A DNA stretch of 64,000 bases from Achromobacter xylosoxidans A8 (GTDB lineage: Bacteria; Pseudomonadota; Gammaproteobacteria; Burkholderiales; Burkholderiaceae_B): the NCBI RefSeq assembly GCF_000165835.1, contig NC_014640.1:4092001-4156000 (forward strand). Direction: 5' to 3'. Shown piece by piece: positions 7,238 to 15,991 of this stretch. Numbering within the stretch: the stretch's first letter is position 1; each line of letters begins with the position of its first letter. The position numbers and the translations under genes are program-made. The notes beneath the pieces were generated by a model. That model made no database searches, had not been told where the DNA came from, and saw only the letters and a list, made by a program, of their open reading frames with translations.

Positions 7238-9265
7238 CTACGGCGTCACGATATTGAACCAGAACGGGAAGTCATCCAGCGCGCCGAAGACTTCCGCCAG
7301 CTTGGCCTGATCGCCCGTGACTTTCACATCCCCCTTGGCCATCGCATCCTTCAGCGTGGTCTGCTTCAGCATGATGTTGTTGAGCGTATCGCGGGTCAGC
7401 GACACGCTGGCGCTGGGCTCCTTGGCCTGCTTGCCTTCGGAATGGTTCAGCACGCTGTTGGCCATTTCCAGCATGTACTGCTGCTTGGTGTCGGTGAAAT
7501 CCACGTTCAGCACCACATGCTTGTCCTCGGTCTTTTCCCGGTTCAGGCGCACCGCGAAGTAGTCGAACAGCATGTCCAGCGTCATGGCGCGCACGGTATC
7601 CGGGCTGGCCGTGTCCGGCACTGGCAGCTTTTGCACGCCTTCGCGCAGCTCCTTGGCGCCGGTCAGGTAGAAGTTGCGCCACGGGCCGCTTTCGGCCTGA
7701 TAGCCCAGCTGTTCCAGCGCGTCGGCCTGCAGGCTGCGCGCCTCCTGGTTCTTCGGATCCGCGAACACTGCATAGTTGACGACCTCGGCCACCCAACGGT
7801 AGTCGCCCTTGGCATAGTACTCGCGCGCCTTCTTCACTACCGCGTCCACGCCGCCCATCATGTCGACGTAGCGCTTGGCGCCCTCTTCGATGGGCAAGGT
7901 GTGCAGCGTGGCAGGGTTGCCGTTGAACCAGCCCAGGTAAAGCACGTAGGTCGCGCGCACGTTGTGATTGACCGAGCCGTAATAGCCCCGGTTGGAGAAT
8001 TTGGTGGCAATGGACTTGGGCAGCTTGACCTGTTCGGCGATCTCTTCCTTGTTGTAGCCCATGTTGGCCAGGCGCAAGGTCTCGTCGTTGATGTAGCGGT
8101 ACATGTCGCGCTGCAGGCTCAGCTGTTCGCGCACTTCCTTGTTGTTCCAGACCGGCCAATGATGCATGGCGTACATCACTTCGACGTCGTCGCCCCACAG
8201 GTTCAGGGCCTCGTTCAGGTATTTCGACCAGGCCAGCGGATCGCGGATCTTGGCGCCGCGCAAGGAATAGGTGTTGTGCAGCGTATGGGTGGAATCCTCG
8301 GCCGTGTTGAGCGCCTTCTTTTCCCGGATGTAATACAGCATCTCGGCCGGCGCTTCGCTGCCGGGCGCGTAGAGGAATTCGTAGGTCAGGCCGTCGATGG
8401 TGCGCTTTTCGCCGGTCTTCTCGATGATGTCGGTGGGCGGAATCAGGGTGACCGTGCCCGCCGAGGTCGTCGTGCCCAGGCCCGCGCCCACCTGGCCGGT
8501 CGCGCTGGGCGGCAGCAGGTTGCCGTACATATAGCTGGCGCGGCGGCTCATGGCGGTGCCAGCCATCACGTTCTCGGCGACGGCGTGCTCCAGGAATCCC
8601 AGCGGAGCATAGATCTTGACCTTGCCCGCCTTCACGTCGGCCTCGTCCACCACGCCGCGCACGCCGCCGTAGTGATCCACGTGGCTGTGGGTGTAGATCA
8701 CGGCCACGACGGGCTTCTTGGGGCGATGCTGATAGTAGAGGTCCAGCGCGGCCTTGGCCGTTTCGGTGGAGATCAATGGATCCATGATCGTCAGGCCTTC
8801 CTTGCCTTCGACGATGGTCATGTTCGACAGGTCCAGGTTACGCACCTGGTAAATGCCGTCGGTCACTTGGAACAGGCCGGAGATGTTGATCAGCTGCGCT
8901 TGCCGCCAGAGGCTGGGATTGACGGTGTCGGGCGCATCGGAACCTTCCTTGATGAAGCCGTACTTGTCCGAATCCCATACCGGATTGCCCTCGGCGCCTT
9001 TGATCATGCCCGCAGGCAGCGGCGCGACAAAGCCCTTGTGCGCCAATTCGAAAGCTGTCTTGTCCGCGAACGGCAGTTCCTTCAACAGGGCTGCGTTCGC
9101 TTCCTTGGTGGGCGCTTCAGCGGGTTTGGGCGCTTCAGCCGACCAGGCCGGCGCCGCAAGCGCGATGGCCAGCGCCGTCAATGCGGCGGGCGCCGAAGTG
9201 CGGCGCCTGGGTGGTACCAGGTCCTGTCGGATAGGGAAGAGAGTCGCGCGGTGAAACAGCTGCAT
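7238..9265 (-). CDS. periplasmic alkyl/aryl sulfatase, metallo-beta-lactamase fold (SdsA1 type)
   Basis: A 675-residue enzyme that should hydrolyse the sulfate ester of primary alkyl sulfates such as dodecyl sulfate, releasing alcohol and sulfate. The metal-binding motif THSHVDH is at residues 192-198 and a later EDSTHTLHN supplies further ligands. The middle helical part fits the dimerisation domain and the last 130 residues (from about VNVDFTDTKQQY) fit the SCP2-like C-terminal domain that binds alkyl chains. The N terminus has a basic start and a long hydrophobic segment ending AAPAWSA, a signal peptide. The ATG at 9265 has GGAGAAAG upstream; the frame extends 26 codons further but without a site. 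Length matches the family. Confidence 0.92.
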   Translation of the reverse strand: MQLFHRATLFPIRQDLVPPRRRTSAPAALTALAIALAAPAWSAEAPKPAEAPTKEANAALLKELPFADKTAFELAHKGFVAPLPAGMIKGAEGNPVWDSDKYGFIKEGSDAPDTVNPSLWRQAQLINISGLFQVTDGIYQVRNLDLSNMTIVEGKEGLTIMDPLISTETAKAALDLYYQHRPKKPVVAVIYTHSHVDHYGGVRGVVDEADVKAGKVKIYAPLGFLEHAVAENVMAGTAMSRRASYMYGNLLPPSATGQVGAGLGTTTSAGTVTLIPPTDIIEKTGEKRTIDGLTYEFLYAPGSEAPAEMLYYIREKKALNTAEDSTHTLHNTYSLRGAKIRDPLAWSKYLNEALNLWGDDVEVMYAMHHWPVWNNKEVREQLSLQRDMYRYINDETLRLANMGYNKEEIAEQVKLPKSIATKFSNRGYYGSVNHNVRATYVLYLGWFNGNPATLHTLPIEEGAKRYVDMMGGVDAVVKKAREYYAKGDYRWVAEVVNYAVFADPKNQEARSLQADALEQLGYQAESGPWRNFYLTGAKELREGVQKLPVPDTASPDTVRAMTLDMLFDYFAVRLNREKTEDKHVVLNVDFTDTKQQYMLEMANSVLNHSEGKQAKEPSASVSLTRDTLNNIMLKQTTLKDAMAKGDVKVTGDQAKLAEVFGALDDFPFWFNIVTP

Positions 9266-9601
9266 AGTCACTTTCTCCAGACGGGTAGAGGACAAACCGC
9301 CCGAAATGGCGGTCCGGCAAGCAACGGAGTCAGGCGAATGCAAAAGGCAAGGTCACACGTGCAAAAAACGGCAAGGCGTGACGGCCGAAGCGGCGGCAGT
9401 AACAGGAATGACAGGCGTGAGCGGCATCACGCGGCGCTGTGTTGGCTATAACGAACAAAGCCTACACATTTTTTCCCCTAAATCAATCGTGGATTGCAAT
9501 TAATCACGTTTCGCATTGCGGGCTGCGTCCGCGCCATTTATCTTTGTCAAACTAGACGCGGTCGATACACCCCTACGCATGGAATACTGCATGGAGTCTC
9601 G
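9266..9601. other. intergenic region between divergent genes
   Basis: 336 bases separate the alkylsulfatase and the diguanylate cyclase, and must hold both promoters. An imperfect dyad, CGTGgATT-GCAATT-AATCACG, lies at 9488-9508 in an AT-richer stretch. TTGTCA (around 9545) with GATACA 14 bases later is a poor promoter candidate for the cyclase gene. No open frame in it has coding character. Confidence 0.4.
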
Positions 9602-11197
9602 ATGAGCCCCCGGTCAAACCCCTCAGGCAGGCGCAAGCTCGGATTGCATGCGGTTCTGGTCGCGCTGGCCGTACTCAGCGTTGCCGTCGGTTTTTCCACC
9701 GCCATGTACTCCAGCTACCAGGTACAAAAGGCGCAGATCATCGGGAATGCCTTGGCCGCCAACCACGCGCGCGCCCAAAAGCTGGCCGAGGTCATCGACG
9801 TCTACATTGCCGCGCTGCACCGCCAGGCGCGCAATGCCGCAAGCCAACTCCCCGCTTCGATGGACAAGCCGCAAGCGCTGCAGAATGAACTGCGGCGCCT
9901 GGCCGGCCAGATCGACTCGCTGCACGCGGTCATGCTGGCCGACACCGCCGGCCGCATCGTTGCCCGCTCGCCCAGCGGCCAGCTCGCCGATGCGAAGATC
10001 CTGAGCCTTGCCGATCTGGGCGTGGGTCCCTCCGGCCCGAGCGCCTGGGTGACGACGCTATCCAGTACGCAGGCTGCAGTGCTTACCGTGACCGAACCCG
10101 TGGCAGGCCCCGCTGGCGCGCCTCTGGCCCATCTGGCCATCGTCATCAAGCTGGACGCCGGCAGCGGCATGGACCGGATCATCGGCGAGCGCGACGATAT
10201 CGCCGGCATGTCCGTGTTCCTGGTCAGCGGCACCGGCCAGGTGTTGTACCGCAAGCAAGCAGGCGCCGGGGTATTCGATCTGGCCAGCATGGAACCCGCC
10301 CGACGGGACGGCGGCGCCCTGCTCTCGGATGCGAAAGACGGCACGGTATTGACCGGCTACGCGCCCTTGGCCAAAGGCAATTGGGCCGTGGTGGCGCAGC
10401 GCTCGCTGGATCAGGTGCTGTCGCCGCTGCGCGAATTGCTCGGCGAGGCCTTGCGCTCGGCAATCCCGGCCATCGCGCTGACGCTGCTGCTGGTATGCGG
10501 ACTGGCCTATGCAATTGCATCGCCGCTATCGCGCTTGACCCGCGCCATGACTGTGGGGAAATCAGCAGGCGTGGACATCGGGCGGCTCAATGCCTGGTAC
10601 GCCGAGGCCGACACCTTGCGCGACGCGGTCCAACTGACGCTGGACCAGCACCAGGACGAAGTGGGCCGCCTGAACACCCAGGCGCTGACGGATCCGATGA
10701 CCGGACTGCTGAACCGCCGGGCCATGACCGACGTGCTGGACGCTTACGCCGCGGACGGCACGCCCGTCGCGGTCATCGCCATGGACCTGGACCACTTCAA
10801 GCGTATCAACGACGCCTTCGGCCACATGACGGGCGACAAGGTGCTGATCGCGCTGGCCGAGGTGATCCGCGCCGGCCTGCGCGACCAGGACCGGGCTTTC
10901 AGGGTGGGCGGGGAAGAGTTCATTGCGCTATTGCCCACCGGTGCAGCCTCCCAGGCGGGCGAGGTCGCCGAACGCCTGCGCGCGGCCGTGGCCCGGCGCC
11001 TCATGCCAGACGGCGTGGGCCGCGTCACGGTGTCCATCGGCATCGCGCTCTGGCCGCAGGACGGCGATTCTGCTTCCGACGTGATACAGCGGGCGGACGA
11101 GGCCCTGTACGAATCCAAGCAGACGGGGCGCAACCGCGTCACGCTCTGGCACGACAAGACCCCGGCTGCGCCGCCCTACCCGACCAACCGTAACTGA
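9602..11197 (+). CDS. diguanylate cyclase with periplasmic sensor domain (GGDEF)
   Basis: A 531-residue protein. An N-terminal membrane segment (LGLHAVLVALAVLSVAVGF) is followed by about 250 residues that look like a Cache-type periplasmic sensor, then a second membrane segment (IPAIALTLLLVCGLAYAIA) and a cytoplasmic GGDEF domain. The active site is GGEEF at residues 436-440 and the inhibitory I-site RDQD is intact at 427-430, so product feedback is expected, unlike the other cyclase at 2678. The ATG at 9602 has GGAG six bases upstream; the frame is open 36 codons earlier without a site. The DUF4239-like gene begins 15 bases after its stop, so the two probably share a transcript. Confidence 0.9.
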   Translation: MSPRSNPSGRRKLGLHAVLVALAVLSVAVGFSTAMYSSYQVQKAQIIGNALAANHARAQKLAEVIDVYIAALHRQARNAASQLPASMDKPQALQNELRRLAGQIDSLHAVMLADTAGRIVARSPSGQLADAKILSLADLGVGPSGPSAWVTTLSSTQAAVLTVTEPVAGPAGAPLAHLAIVIKLDAGSGMDRIIGERDDIAGMSVFLVSGTGQVLYRKQAGAGVFDLASMEPARRDGGALLSDAKDGTVLTGYAPLAKGNWAVVAQRSLDQVLSPLRELLGEALRSAIPAIALTLLLVCGLAYAIASPLSRLTRAMTVGKSAGVDIGRLNAWYAEADTLRDAVQLTLDQHQDEVGRLNTQALTDPMTGLLNRRAMTDVLDAYAADGTPVAVIAMDLDHFKRINDAFGHMTGDKVLIALAEVIRAGLRDQDRAFRVGGEEFIALLPTGAASQAGEVAERLRAAVARRLMPDGVGRVTVSIGIALWPQDGDSASDVIQRADEALYESKQTGRNRVTLWHDKTPAAPPYPTNRN

Positions 11198-11212
11198 ACG
11201 CCTGGTGACCAT

Positions 11213-11992
11213 ATGAACTACTCCCGACTGCTGGCGGGTCTCGCGGTCCTGTTCTTCGTGCTGCTGTTGATCGCGATGCGCATCGGCAAGCGCCTGGGCC
11301 ATGGCGCCGACGACAAGAGCGCCGGCGCCGCGGCCATCGAGGCGTCCGTATTCGCGCTGCTGGGCCTGCTGGTGGCCTTCACGTTTTCGGGCGCGGCCCA
11401 GCGCATGGCCGAGCGCCGCAATCTGCTGGTCCAGGAGGTCAACTCCATCGGCACGGCCTGGCTGCGCATCGATATGCTCAATGCCCAGGACCAGCCTAAG
11501 CTGCGCGAGCAGTTCCGGCGCTACGTGGATACGCGCATCGACTACTACCGCCACGTTCCCGACCTGGACCAGCGCGACGCCATCGCGGCGCGGGTCGGGG
11601 CGCTGCAAAAGGAAATCTGGACCACGTCCATGAGCGCCGCGCGCAATACCGTGCCGCCGTTTGCGACGTCCTACATAGGCGCTGTCAACGACATGTTCGA
11701 CGTGTCCAGCGCGCAGACCGTGGCGCAGAAGGTCCATCCGCCCATCGCAACCTACGCTTTCCTGGTCTTCCTGGCCCTGGTGTGCGCCTGCCTGATCGGA
11801 TCAAAGCTGGCTGTCACGCAGCGCGACAGCATGCTGCACCAGCTGGTTTACGCCGTGGTCATGACAGCGGCGATCTACATCATCGTGGATTTCGAGTTTC
11901 CGCGGATAGGAACCATCCGGATCGACCAGAGCGACGCGCTGCTGGCGGCGCAGCGCCAGGCCATGGTCGACCCGCCCGCCGCCGCCCAATAG
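11213..11992 (+). CDS. DUF4239-like (bestrophin-like) membrane protein
   Basis: A 259-residue membrane protein. Segments at the N terminus (LLAGLAVLFFVLLLIAM), around residues 45-62 (SVFALLGLLVAFTFSGAA) and two near the C terminus (TYAFLVFLALVCACLIG, LVYAVVMTAAIYIIVDF) leave a soluble helical domain between the second and third. The arrangement FALLGLLVAFTFSGAAQRMAERR followed by VQEVNSIGTAWLR is typical of DUF4239 family proteins, which have no settled function. It follows the cyclase by 15 bases and precedes an outer-membrane barrel gene, so the three may serve a common envelope process; that is inference. Confidence 0.8.
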   Translation: MNYSRLLAGLAVLFFVLLLIAMRIGKRLGHGADDKSAGAAAIEASVFALLGLLVAFTFSGAAQRMAERRNLLVQEVNSIGTAWLRIDMLNAQDQPKLREQFRRYVDTRIDYYRHVPDLDQRDAIAARVGALQKEIWTTSMSAARNTVPPFATSYIGAVNDMFDVSSAQTVAQKVHPPIATYAFLVFLALVCACLIGSKLAVTQRDSMLHQLVYAVVMTAAIYIIVDFEFPRIGTIRIDQSDALLAAQRQAMVDPPAAAQ

Positions 11993-12049
11993 ATATCCCG
12001 GCGCCGCAAGACTGGCTGTTGTGGGACACGCGTTCATTCCGGAGATGAC

Positions 12050-13021
12050 ATGCCCATGCCCGTGAAGGTGGCGAAACGAGGTGCAGGTTGGCTGCTTGCC
12101 GTGCTGGCCTGTAGTGCCGCGCCGCAGGCTCTGGCCCAACAAGGCCTGCGCTTGAGCCAGGACGACCTGCAGAAGCGCGCCAACGGGGTGCTCGCGCTCA
12201 TGTCGTTCTCCATCGTGCCCGACATTACAACCAGTTCCCTGAACATAGGCGGGGGCAGCGGATCGGTCTCGGGCTCCAGCGAATTCGCCATGACGCAGCT
12301 AGGCGGCGGCGACACCATATCCAAATCAGTACCCATCTATCTGGAAGGCGTGCTCGCCGCGAGCCGCTACGACCCAACTTTCATCGCCACGCAGGGCGCG
12401 GAGTCTCGGTCCATTCCCACCAAATGGAACAGTATTTCCGCCACCGGCGGCATAGGCTGGGACTTCAAGCTGACCGACGAACTGAAGCTGCGGCCCATCT
12501 TCAATTTTGCATTGGGAAACGTCACCAGTGATTTGCGCGCGGCCAGCTGGTACGTGGGGCGCCAAACGGGCAAGGACATCAGCTTCCTCGACCGGGGTTC
12601 CCTCAACGCCTACGGCCTGGGCGGTTCGCTGATGCTGGACTACGAGCATTACCGCCCCGGCTATGAAGTCGACGTAGAGCTACGCTATTCCGACATGCGC
12701 CTGCAAAGCTTCAACAGCTCCGCGGCCGTGGAGGGGCATGCCACGGCGCAATCGGCCAATCTGTGGGCGCGCTACCGAGCACCCACGGGAATCGTGATGC
12801 TGCAGCGGCCGCTGCGCTATGTGCTGGAGCTGACGCACTCGGAGTTCCTGGGCGACCAGCGCGGCATCCTGGGATTCGACCGGCTGACCTCCGTGGGCGC
12901 GGGCCTGGAACTGGATTCCAGCGCCTATGACGTGATCATCACCCGCACCCGGCTGGTGGGCCGTTATGTGTTCGGCACCAATGTGTCCGGCTTCTCGGTG
13001 GGCCTGGCGGTGAGCTTCTGA
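12050..13021 (+). CDS. outer-membrane beta-barrel protein, MipA/OmpV-like or unassigned
   Basis: A 323-residue protein with a signal peptide (basic start, hydrophobic core WLLAVLACSAAP, cleavage after AQALA). The rest alternates polar and hydrophobic residues as in transmembrane beta strands and it ends VGLAVSF, with the terminal Phe used by the barrel-assembly machinery. The first 110 mature residues are less strand-like and could form a periplasmic or plug-like part. I do not recognise the family; an autotransporter-type or unassigned barrel is possible. GGAG lies before the ATG. It is the third gene in the run that starts with the cyclase at 9602, 57 bases after the DUF4239-like gene. Confidence 0.65.
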   Translation: MPMPVKVAKRGAGWLLAVLACSAAPQALAQQGLRLSQDDLQKRANGVLALMSFSIVPDITTSSLNIGGGSGSVSGSSEFAMTQLGGGDTISKSVPIYLEGVLAASRYDPTFIATQGAESRSIPTKWNSISATGGIGWDFKLTDELKLRPIFNFALGNVTSDLRAASWYVGRQTGKDISFLDRGSLNAYGLGGSLMLDYEHYRPGYEVDVELRYSDMRLQSFNSSAAVEGHATAQSANLWARYRAPTGIVMLQRPLRYVLELTHSEFLGDQRGILGFDRLTSVGAGLELDSSAYDVIITRTRLVGRYVFGTNVSGFSVGLAVSF

Positions 13022-13166
13022 GCCGGCCGGCGGCGGAATTGCGCCGGATTTGTTACTCCCCCCTCCCCGCCCGGCGGTGCCAGACTGTTTCCAGGCCGCC
13101 CAGCAGCCAGACTGCGCGCAGACCTTGCGCCAGGGCGCCGGCCCGCGATAAGGAGGTATCGACACC

Positions 13167-13943
13167 ATGACCGCAACCACCCAAGACACCCGCATGCGTA
13201 CGCCCCCGGTCGTCTCGCCCCAGGAATGGGAAGCCGCCCGCCAGCAACTGCTGGTAAAGGAAAAGGCGCAGACCCGCGCCCGCGACGCCCTGACCGCCGA
13301 GCGCCGGCGCATGCCCTGGACCGCAGTGGCCAAGACCTATGCGTTCGAGGGTCCAGCCGGCACTCTCACCCTGTCCGACCTGTTCGATGGCCGCCGCCAA
13401 TTGATCGTCTACCGCGCCTTCTTCGAGCCAGGCGTGTACGGCTGGCCGGAGCACGCCTGCCGCGGCTGCTCCATGGTGGCCGACCAGGTCGCCCATCTGG
13501 CGCATCTGAACGCCCGCGACACCACGCTGGTCTTCGTGTCCCGGGCGCCGCAGGCAGACATCGCGCGGCTGAAAGCGCAGATGGACTGGAAGATGCCCTG
13601 GTACACGCTGACCGACAGCTTCGATGCCGACTTCGGCGTGGACGAGTGGCATGGCACCAATGTGTTCTACCGCGACGGCGACCGCATCTTCCGCACCTAC
13701 TTCCTCAACAACCGCGGCGACGAGCAGATGGGCGGCACCTGGAACTACTTGGACATCACGCCGCTGGGCCGGCAGGAAGTCTGGGAGGATTCGCCCGAGG
13801 GCTATCCGCAGACGCCGACCTACAAGTGGTGGAACTGGCACGACAGCTATGTCGCGGACGCGCCGCCTGACAAGAAATGGGTCGAGATATCCGATGCGGG
13901 CGAAGCCGCATTCCGGGCGCAGAGCGCAAGCGACAAGCGGTGA
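13167..13943 (+). CDS. DUF899 thioredoxin-like protein
   Basis: A 258-residue protein with the hallmarks of DUF899: the N-terminal SPQEWEAARQQLL segment, a thioredoxin-like core with YRAFFEPGVYGWPEHACRGC, in which Cys98 and Cys101 form a CxxC motif, and a C-terminal tryptophan-rich WWNWHDSY. The family is related to peroxiredoxin/thioredoxin folds, but its reaction is unknown. AAGGAGG lies about ten bases upstream of the ATG. It stands alone between the barrel gene and a secreted-protein gene. Confidence 0.85.
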   Translation: MTATTQDTRMRTPPVVSPQEWEAARQQLLVKEKAQTRARDALTAERRRMPWTAVAKTYAFEGPAGTLTLSDLFDGRRQLIVYRAFFEPGVYGWPEHACRGCSMVADQVAHLAHLNARDTTLVFVSRAPQADIARLKAQMDWKMPWYTLTDSFDADFGVDEWHGTNVFYRDGDRIFRTYFLNNRGDEQMGGTWNYLDITPLGRQEVWEDSPEGYPQTPTYKWWNWHDSYVADAPPDKKWVEISDAGEAAFRAQSASDKR

Positions 13944-14164
13944 GTAGCTGGGGCGCGGGGATGCATCGGGCTGTCTGCCGTATTTATTGGTAATTCAAAT
14001 AACCAATAGATACACAAGCTCAAACAACAGCAATTATCGGGGTCCGATGACCGTGCTAATTTATGCGCCCGCCGACCCTCGGCCCAGGCCCATCCGCGGC
14101 GGTGTCCCCGTCAGGCTGGCCAAGCCGGGCAGCCGCGCCCTCCTACCCCTATTTGACGAGAACC

Positions 14165-14731
14165 ATGCACAAGAACCTCGAGAGCGACAGCCCCATCGCC
14201 CAGGGAAAAAAAAGGATTTCCAGCCTGCTGCTGGCGGCAGGCCTGGCCTTTGCGGCAGCCACGCCGGTCATGGCGGTGCCTCCGATCAAGGCGCATCAAG
14301 GCGCCCCGGACTCCGCGCCGGCCGCGGCCCCTGCCGCGGGCGCCCCCTCGGGTTCGGCGCAGAAGACCGACATCCAGAACCAGGCCGCGTACGAGCGCCT
14401 GATGAACAACAGCGGCATCACGCTGCAATGGCTCTGGTCGGCGCAGCGCGGCAAGTTGACCGCGACGGATGAAAACGACCTGGTCCGCCTCGAGGGCACG
14501 CAAGCCAACCACGAGGGCACGCTGAAGATCAAGGGCGATGTCGTCTCCATCGCCAGCGACCGCTTCATCTTCCGCGGCACGATCCTGATCCTGGACGCGC
14601 CGGACAAGGGCCGGCGCTGCGAACGCAACGGCGAATTCGAGTTCCGAGCGACGGGCAAGCGCAAGTACTGGCGCCTGCAGCAGATGGAAGCCTGCGGCGG
14701 ACTGACGGACTACGTGGACGTGTATTACTAA
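14165..14731 (+). CDS. secreted protein of unknown function
   Basis: A 188-residue protein with a signal peptide (basic KKRISS then LLLAAGLAFAAATPVMA), an Ala/Pro linker, and a mature domain of about 125 residues that holds DNDLVRLEGTQANHEGTLKIKG-like beta-rich segments and two cysteines (GRRCERN and MEACGG) that may pair in the periplasm. No family was recognised. The frame opens 34 codons earlier, but the ATG at 14165 gives the natural signal peptide start. The next gene follows after 99 bases with its own strong ribosome binding site. Confidence 0.7.
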   Translation: MHKNLESDSPIAQGKKRISSLLLAAGLAFAAATPVMAVPPIKAHQGAPDSAPAAAPAAGAPSGSAQKTDIQNQAAYERLMNNSGITLQWLWSAQRGKLTATDENDLVRLEGTQANHEGTLKIKGDVVSIASDRFIFRGTILILDAPDKGRRCERNGEFEFRATGKRKYWRLQQMEACGGLTDYVDVYY

Positions 14732-14830
14732 GCCGAGCGGCAAGAAGGCTATGCTTGCGGCTGCATGCCGGCGGCCTCCCCATCCACAACCCGCCGGCCC
14801 CCGCCACGCGGCATATACGAGGAGGCTCGC

Positions 14831-15325
14831 ATGATCACCGAAACGGACAAGAAACACCTGGCGCGATGCGTCGAGCTGGCGAAACAGGCGCTGGATGCGG
14901 GCGACGAGCCCTTCGGCTCGGTACTCGTGTCGCCCAGCGGCGAGGTCCTGTTCGAAGACCATAACCATGCGTCCAGCGGCGACCGCACGCGCCATCCGGA
15001 ATTCGAGATTGCCCGCTGGGCCGCCAATAACGTGCCTGCCGCCGAGCGCGCCGCCTGCACCGTCTATACCTCCGGCGAACACTGTTCCATGTGCGCCTCG
15101 GCGCATGGATGGGTGGGCCTGGGCAGGATCGTCTATGCCTGCTCGTCCGCCCAGTACCGGCAATGGCTGCAGGAATGGGGCGTCGCCCCGACATCGAAGG
15201 TGCGCCCGCTGGCCATCGCCGAGGTCGTCGACGGCCTTGCGGTGGAGGGGCCGGTGCCGGAATTCGCCGCACAGGTCAGGCTGCTGCATCAGGAAAGAAT
15301 GCGGCGCCGGGCCCAGGCACGGTAG
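14831..15325 (+). CDS. cytidine/deoxycytidylate deaminase-family nucleoside deaminase
   Basis: A 164-residue zinc hydrolase of the CMP/dCMP deaminase family. His55 and Glu57 in RHPEFE correspond to the HAE zinc ligand and proton shuttle, and Cys85 and Cys88 in EHCSMC to the PCxxC ligands (Pro is replaced by His). The early DEPFGSVLV segment is typical of guanine deaminase/TadA-like members, so a purine or guanine-type substrate is more likely than cytidine, but this cannot be fixed. AGGAGG lies seven bases before the ATG at 14831, which settles the start against an in-frame ATG 22 codons earlier. Confidence 0.8.
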   Translation: MITETDKKHLARCVELAKQALDAGDEPFGSVLVSPSGEVLFEDHNHASSGDRTRHPEFEIARWAANNVPAAERAACTVYTSGEHCSMCASAHGWVGLGRIVYACSSAQYRQWLQEWGVAPTSKVRPLAIAEVVDGLAVEGPVPEFAAQVRLLHQERMRRRAQAR

Positions 15326-15415
15326 CTCCGCCCAGATGACGGTTACCGCCCGTCTCAATCGTCAGTCGCAATCCGCAGTATTCTCGCTGCACCGCATTAT
15401 GAACAGGACTCCCGC

Positions 15416-15904
15416 ATGCCCTCTGCCCTGACCAAGTGGCTCGCCAGCATCGCATTTGGCCTGCTCGTCGCCTGGGCCAGTCATGGCGTCCTCGGTCCGG
15501 TCATGCTGCGCATGTTCGGACTGGCGGACGCGACGGGGCTTGCCTATGCGGCAGCGCTGGACCGGATGCTGATCACGACCAGCATTGTGTCGCTGCTGAC
15601 CGGCGTGGCGCTTGTCGCGGCGCTTGTGCGCATTCCCAATTTCCGCCGCCTGCTCGGCTGGGGCTGCGCGGTGCTTGGCCTGATCCTCCTGCTGACCCTG
15701 CTCGCCGCCCTGCTCGGCATGGAACCCGGCATCTTCAATCCGGCCACCGGCGGCAAGCAGGCCGCCAACGACGCCTATACGGCGCTGTTTTTCTGGGCGC
15801 TGATTTTCGGCCTGCCTTATCTGGTGACTGGCCTGGCGCTGACCATAGGCGGCTGGGTCTTGATCCGCAGGAATCCCGGCCCCGGCGCCGCCAGACCGGC
15901 ATGA
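15416..15904 (+). CDS. small four-helix membrane protein of unknown function
   Basis: A 162-residue protein with four hydrophobic segments: KWLASIAFGLLVAWASHGVL at the N terminus, ITTSIVSLLTGVALVAALV, GCAVLGLILLLTLLAALLG and ALIFGLPYLVTGLALTIGG. No family was recognised and no catalytic motif is visible. The ATG at 15416 follows AGGA by nine bases. It ends 87 bases before the MurA paralogue, with a hairpin between them. Confidence 0.6.
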   Translation: MPSALTKWLASIAFGLLVAWASHGVLGPVMLRMFGLADATGLAYAAALDRMLITTSIVSLLTGVALVAALVRIPNFRRLLGWGCAVLGLILLLTLLAALLGMEPGIFNPATGGKQAANDAYTALFFWALIFGLPYLVTGLALTIGGWVLIRRNPGPGAARPA

Positions 15905-15941
15905 CACCGGCGCCGCGCCCCCTTACAGTGTGAAATTACCG

Positions 15942-15958
15942 GGAGCCCCCCGGGCTCC
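15942..15958 (+). terminator. possible terminator hairpin before the MurA paralogue
   Basis: GGAGCCC and GGGCTCC pair around a CCC loop and are followed by a pyrimidine-rich tract with scattered T residues. This is a fair but not perfect intrinsic terminator for the small membrane protein gene. Confidence 0.35.
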
Positions 15959-15991
15959 GCTCTTCCTCATTCTTCTCGCCCTATTCGCTCC

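Noticed and set aside
7184..9451. Long open frame (755 codons) on the plus strand opposite the alkylsulfatase gene, and similar long frames opposite the TonB receptor (36799-39282) and purL (39430-43347)
   Set aside because: They are full of His, Arg, Gln and Ala with no domain and exactly shadow strong genes on the other strand. This is the expected effect of third-position GC bias.
9488..9508. Imperfect dyad as an operator in the 9266-9601 gap
   Set aside because: One arm has a bulge and no recognisable regulator site or copy was seen, so it is noted only in the intergenic entry.
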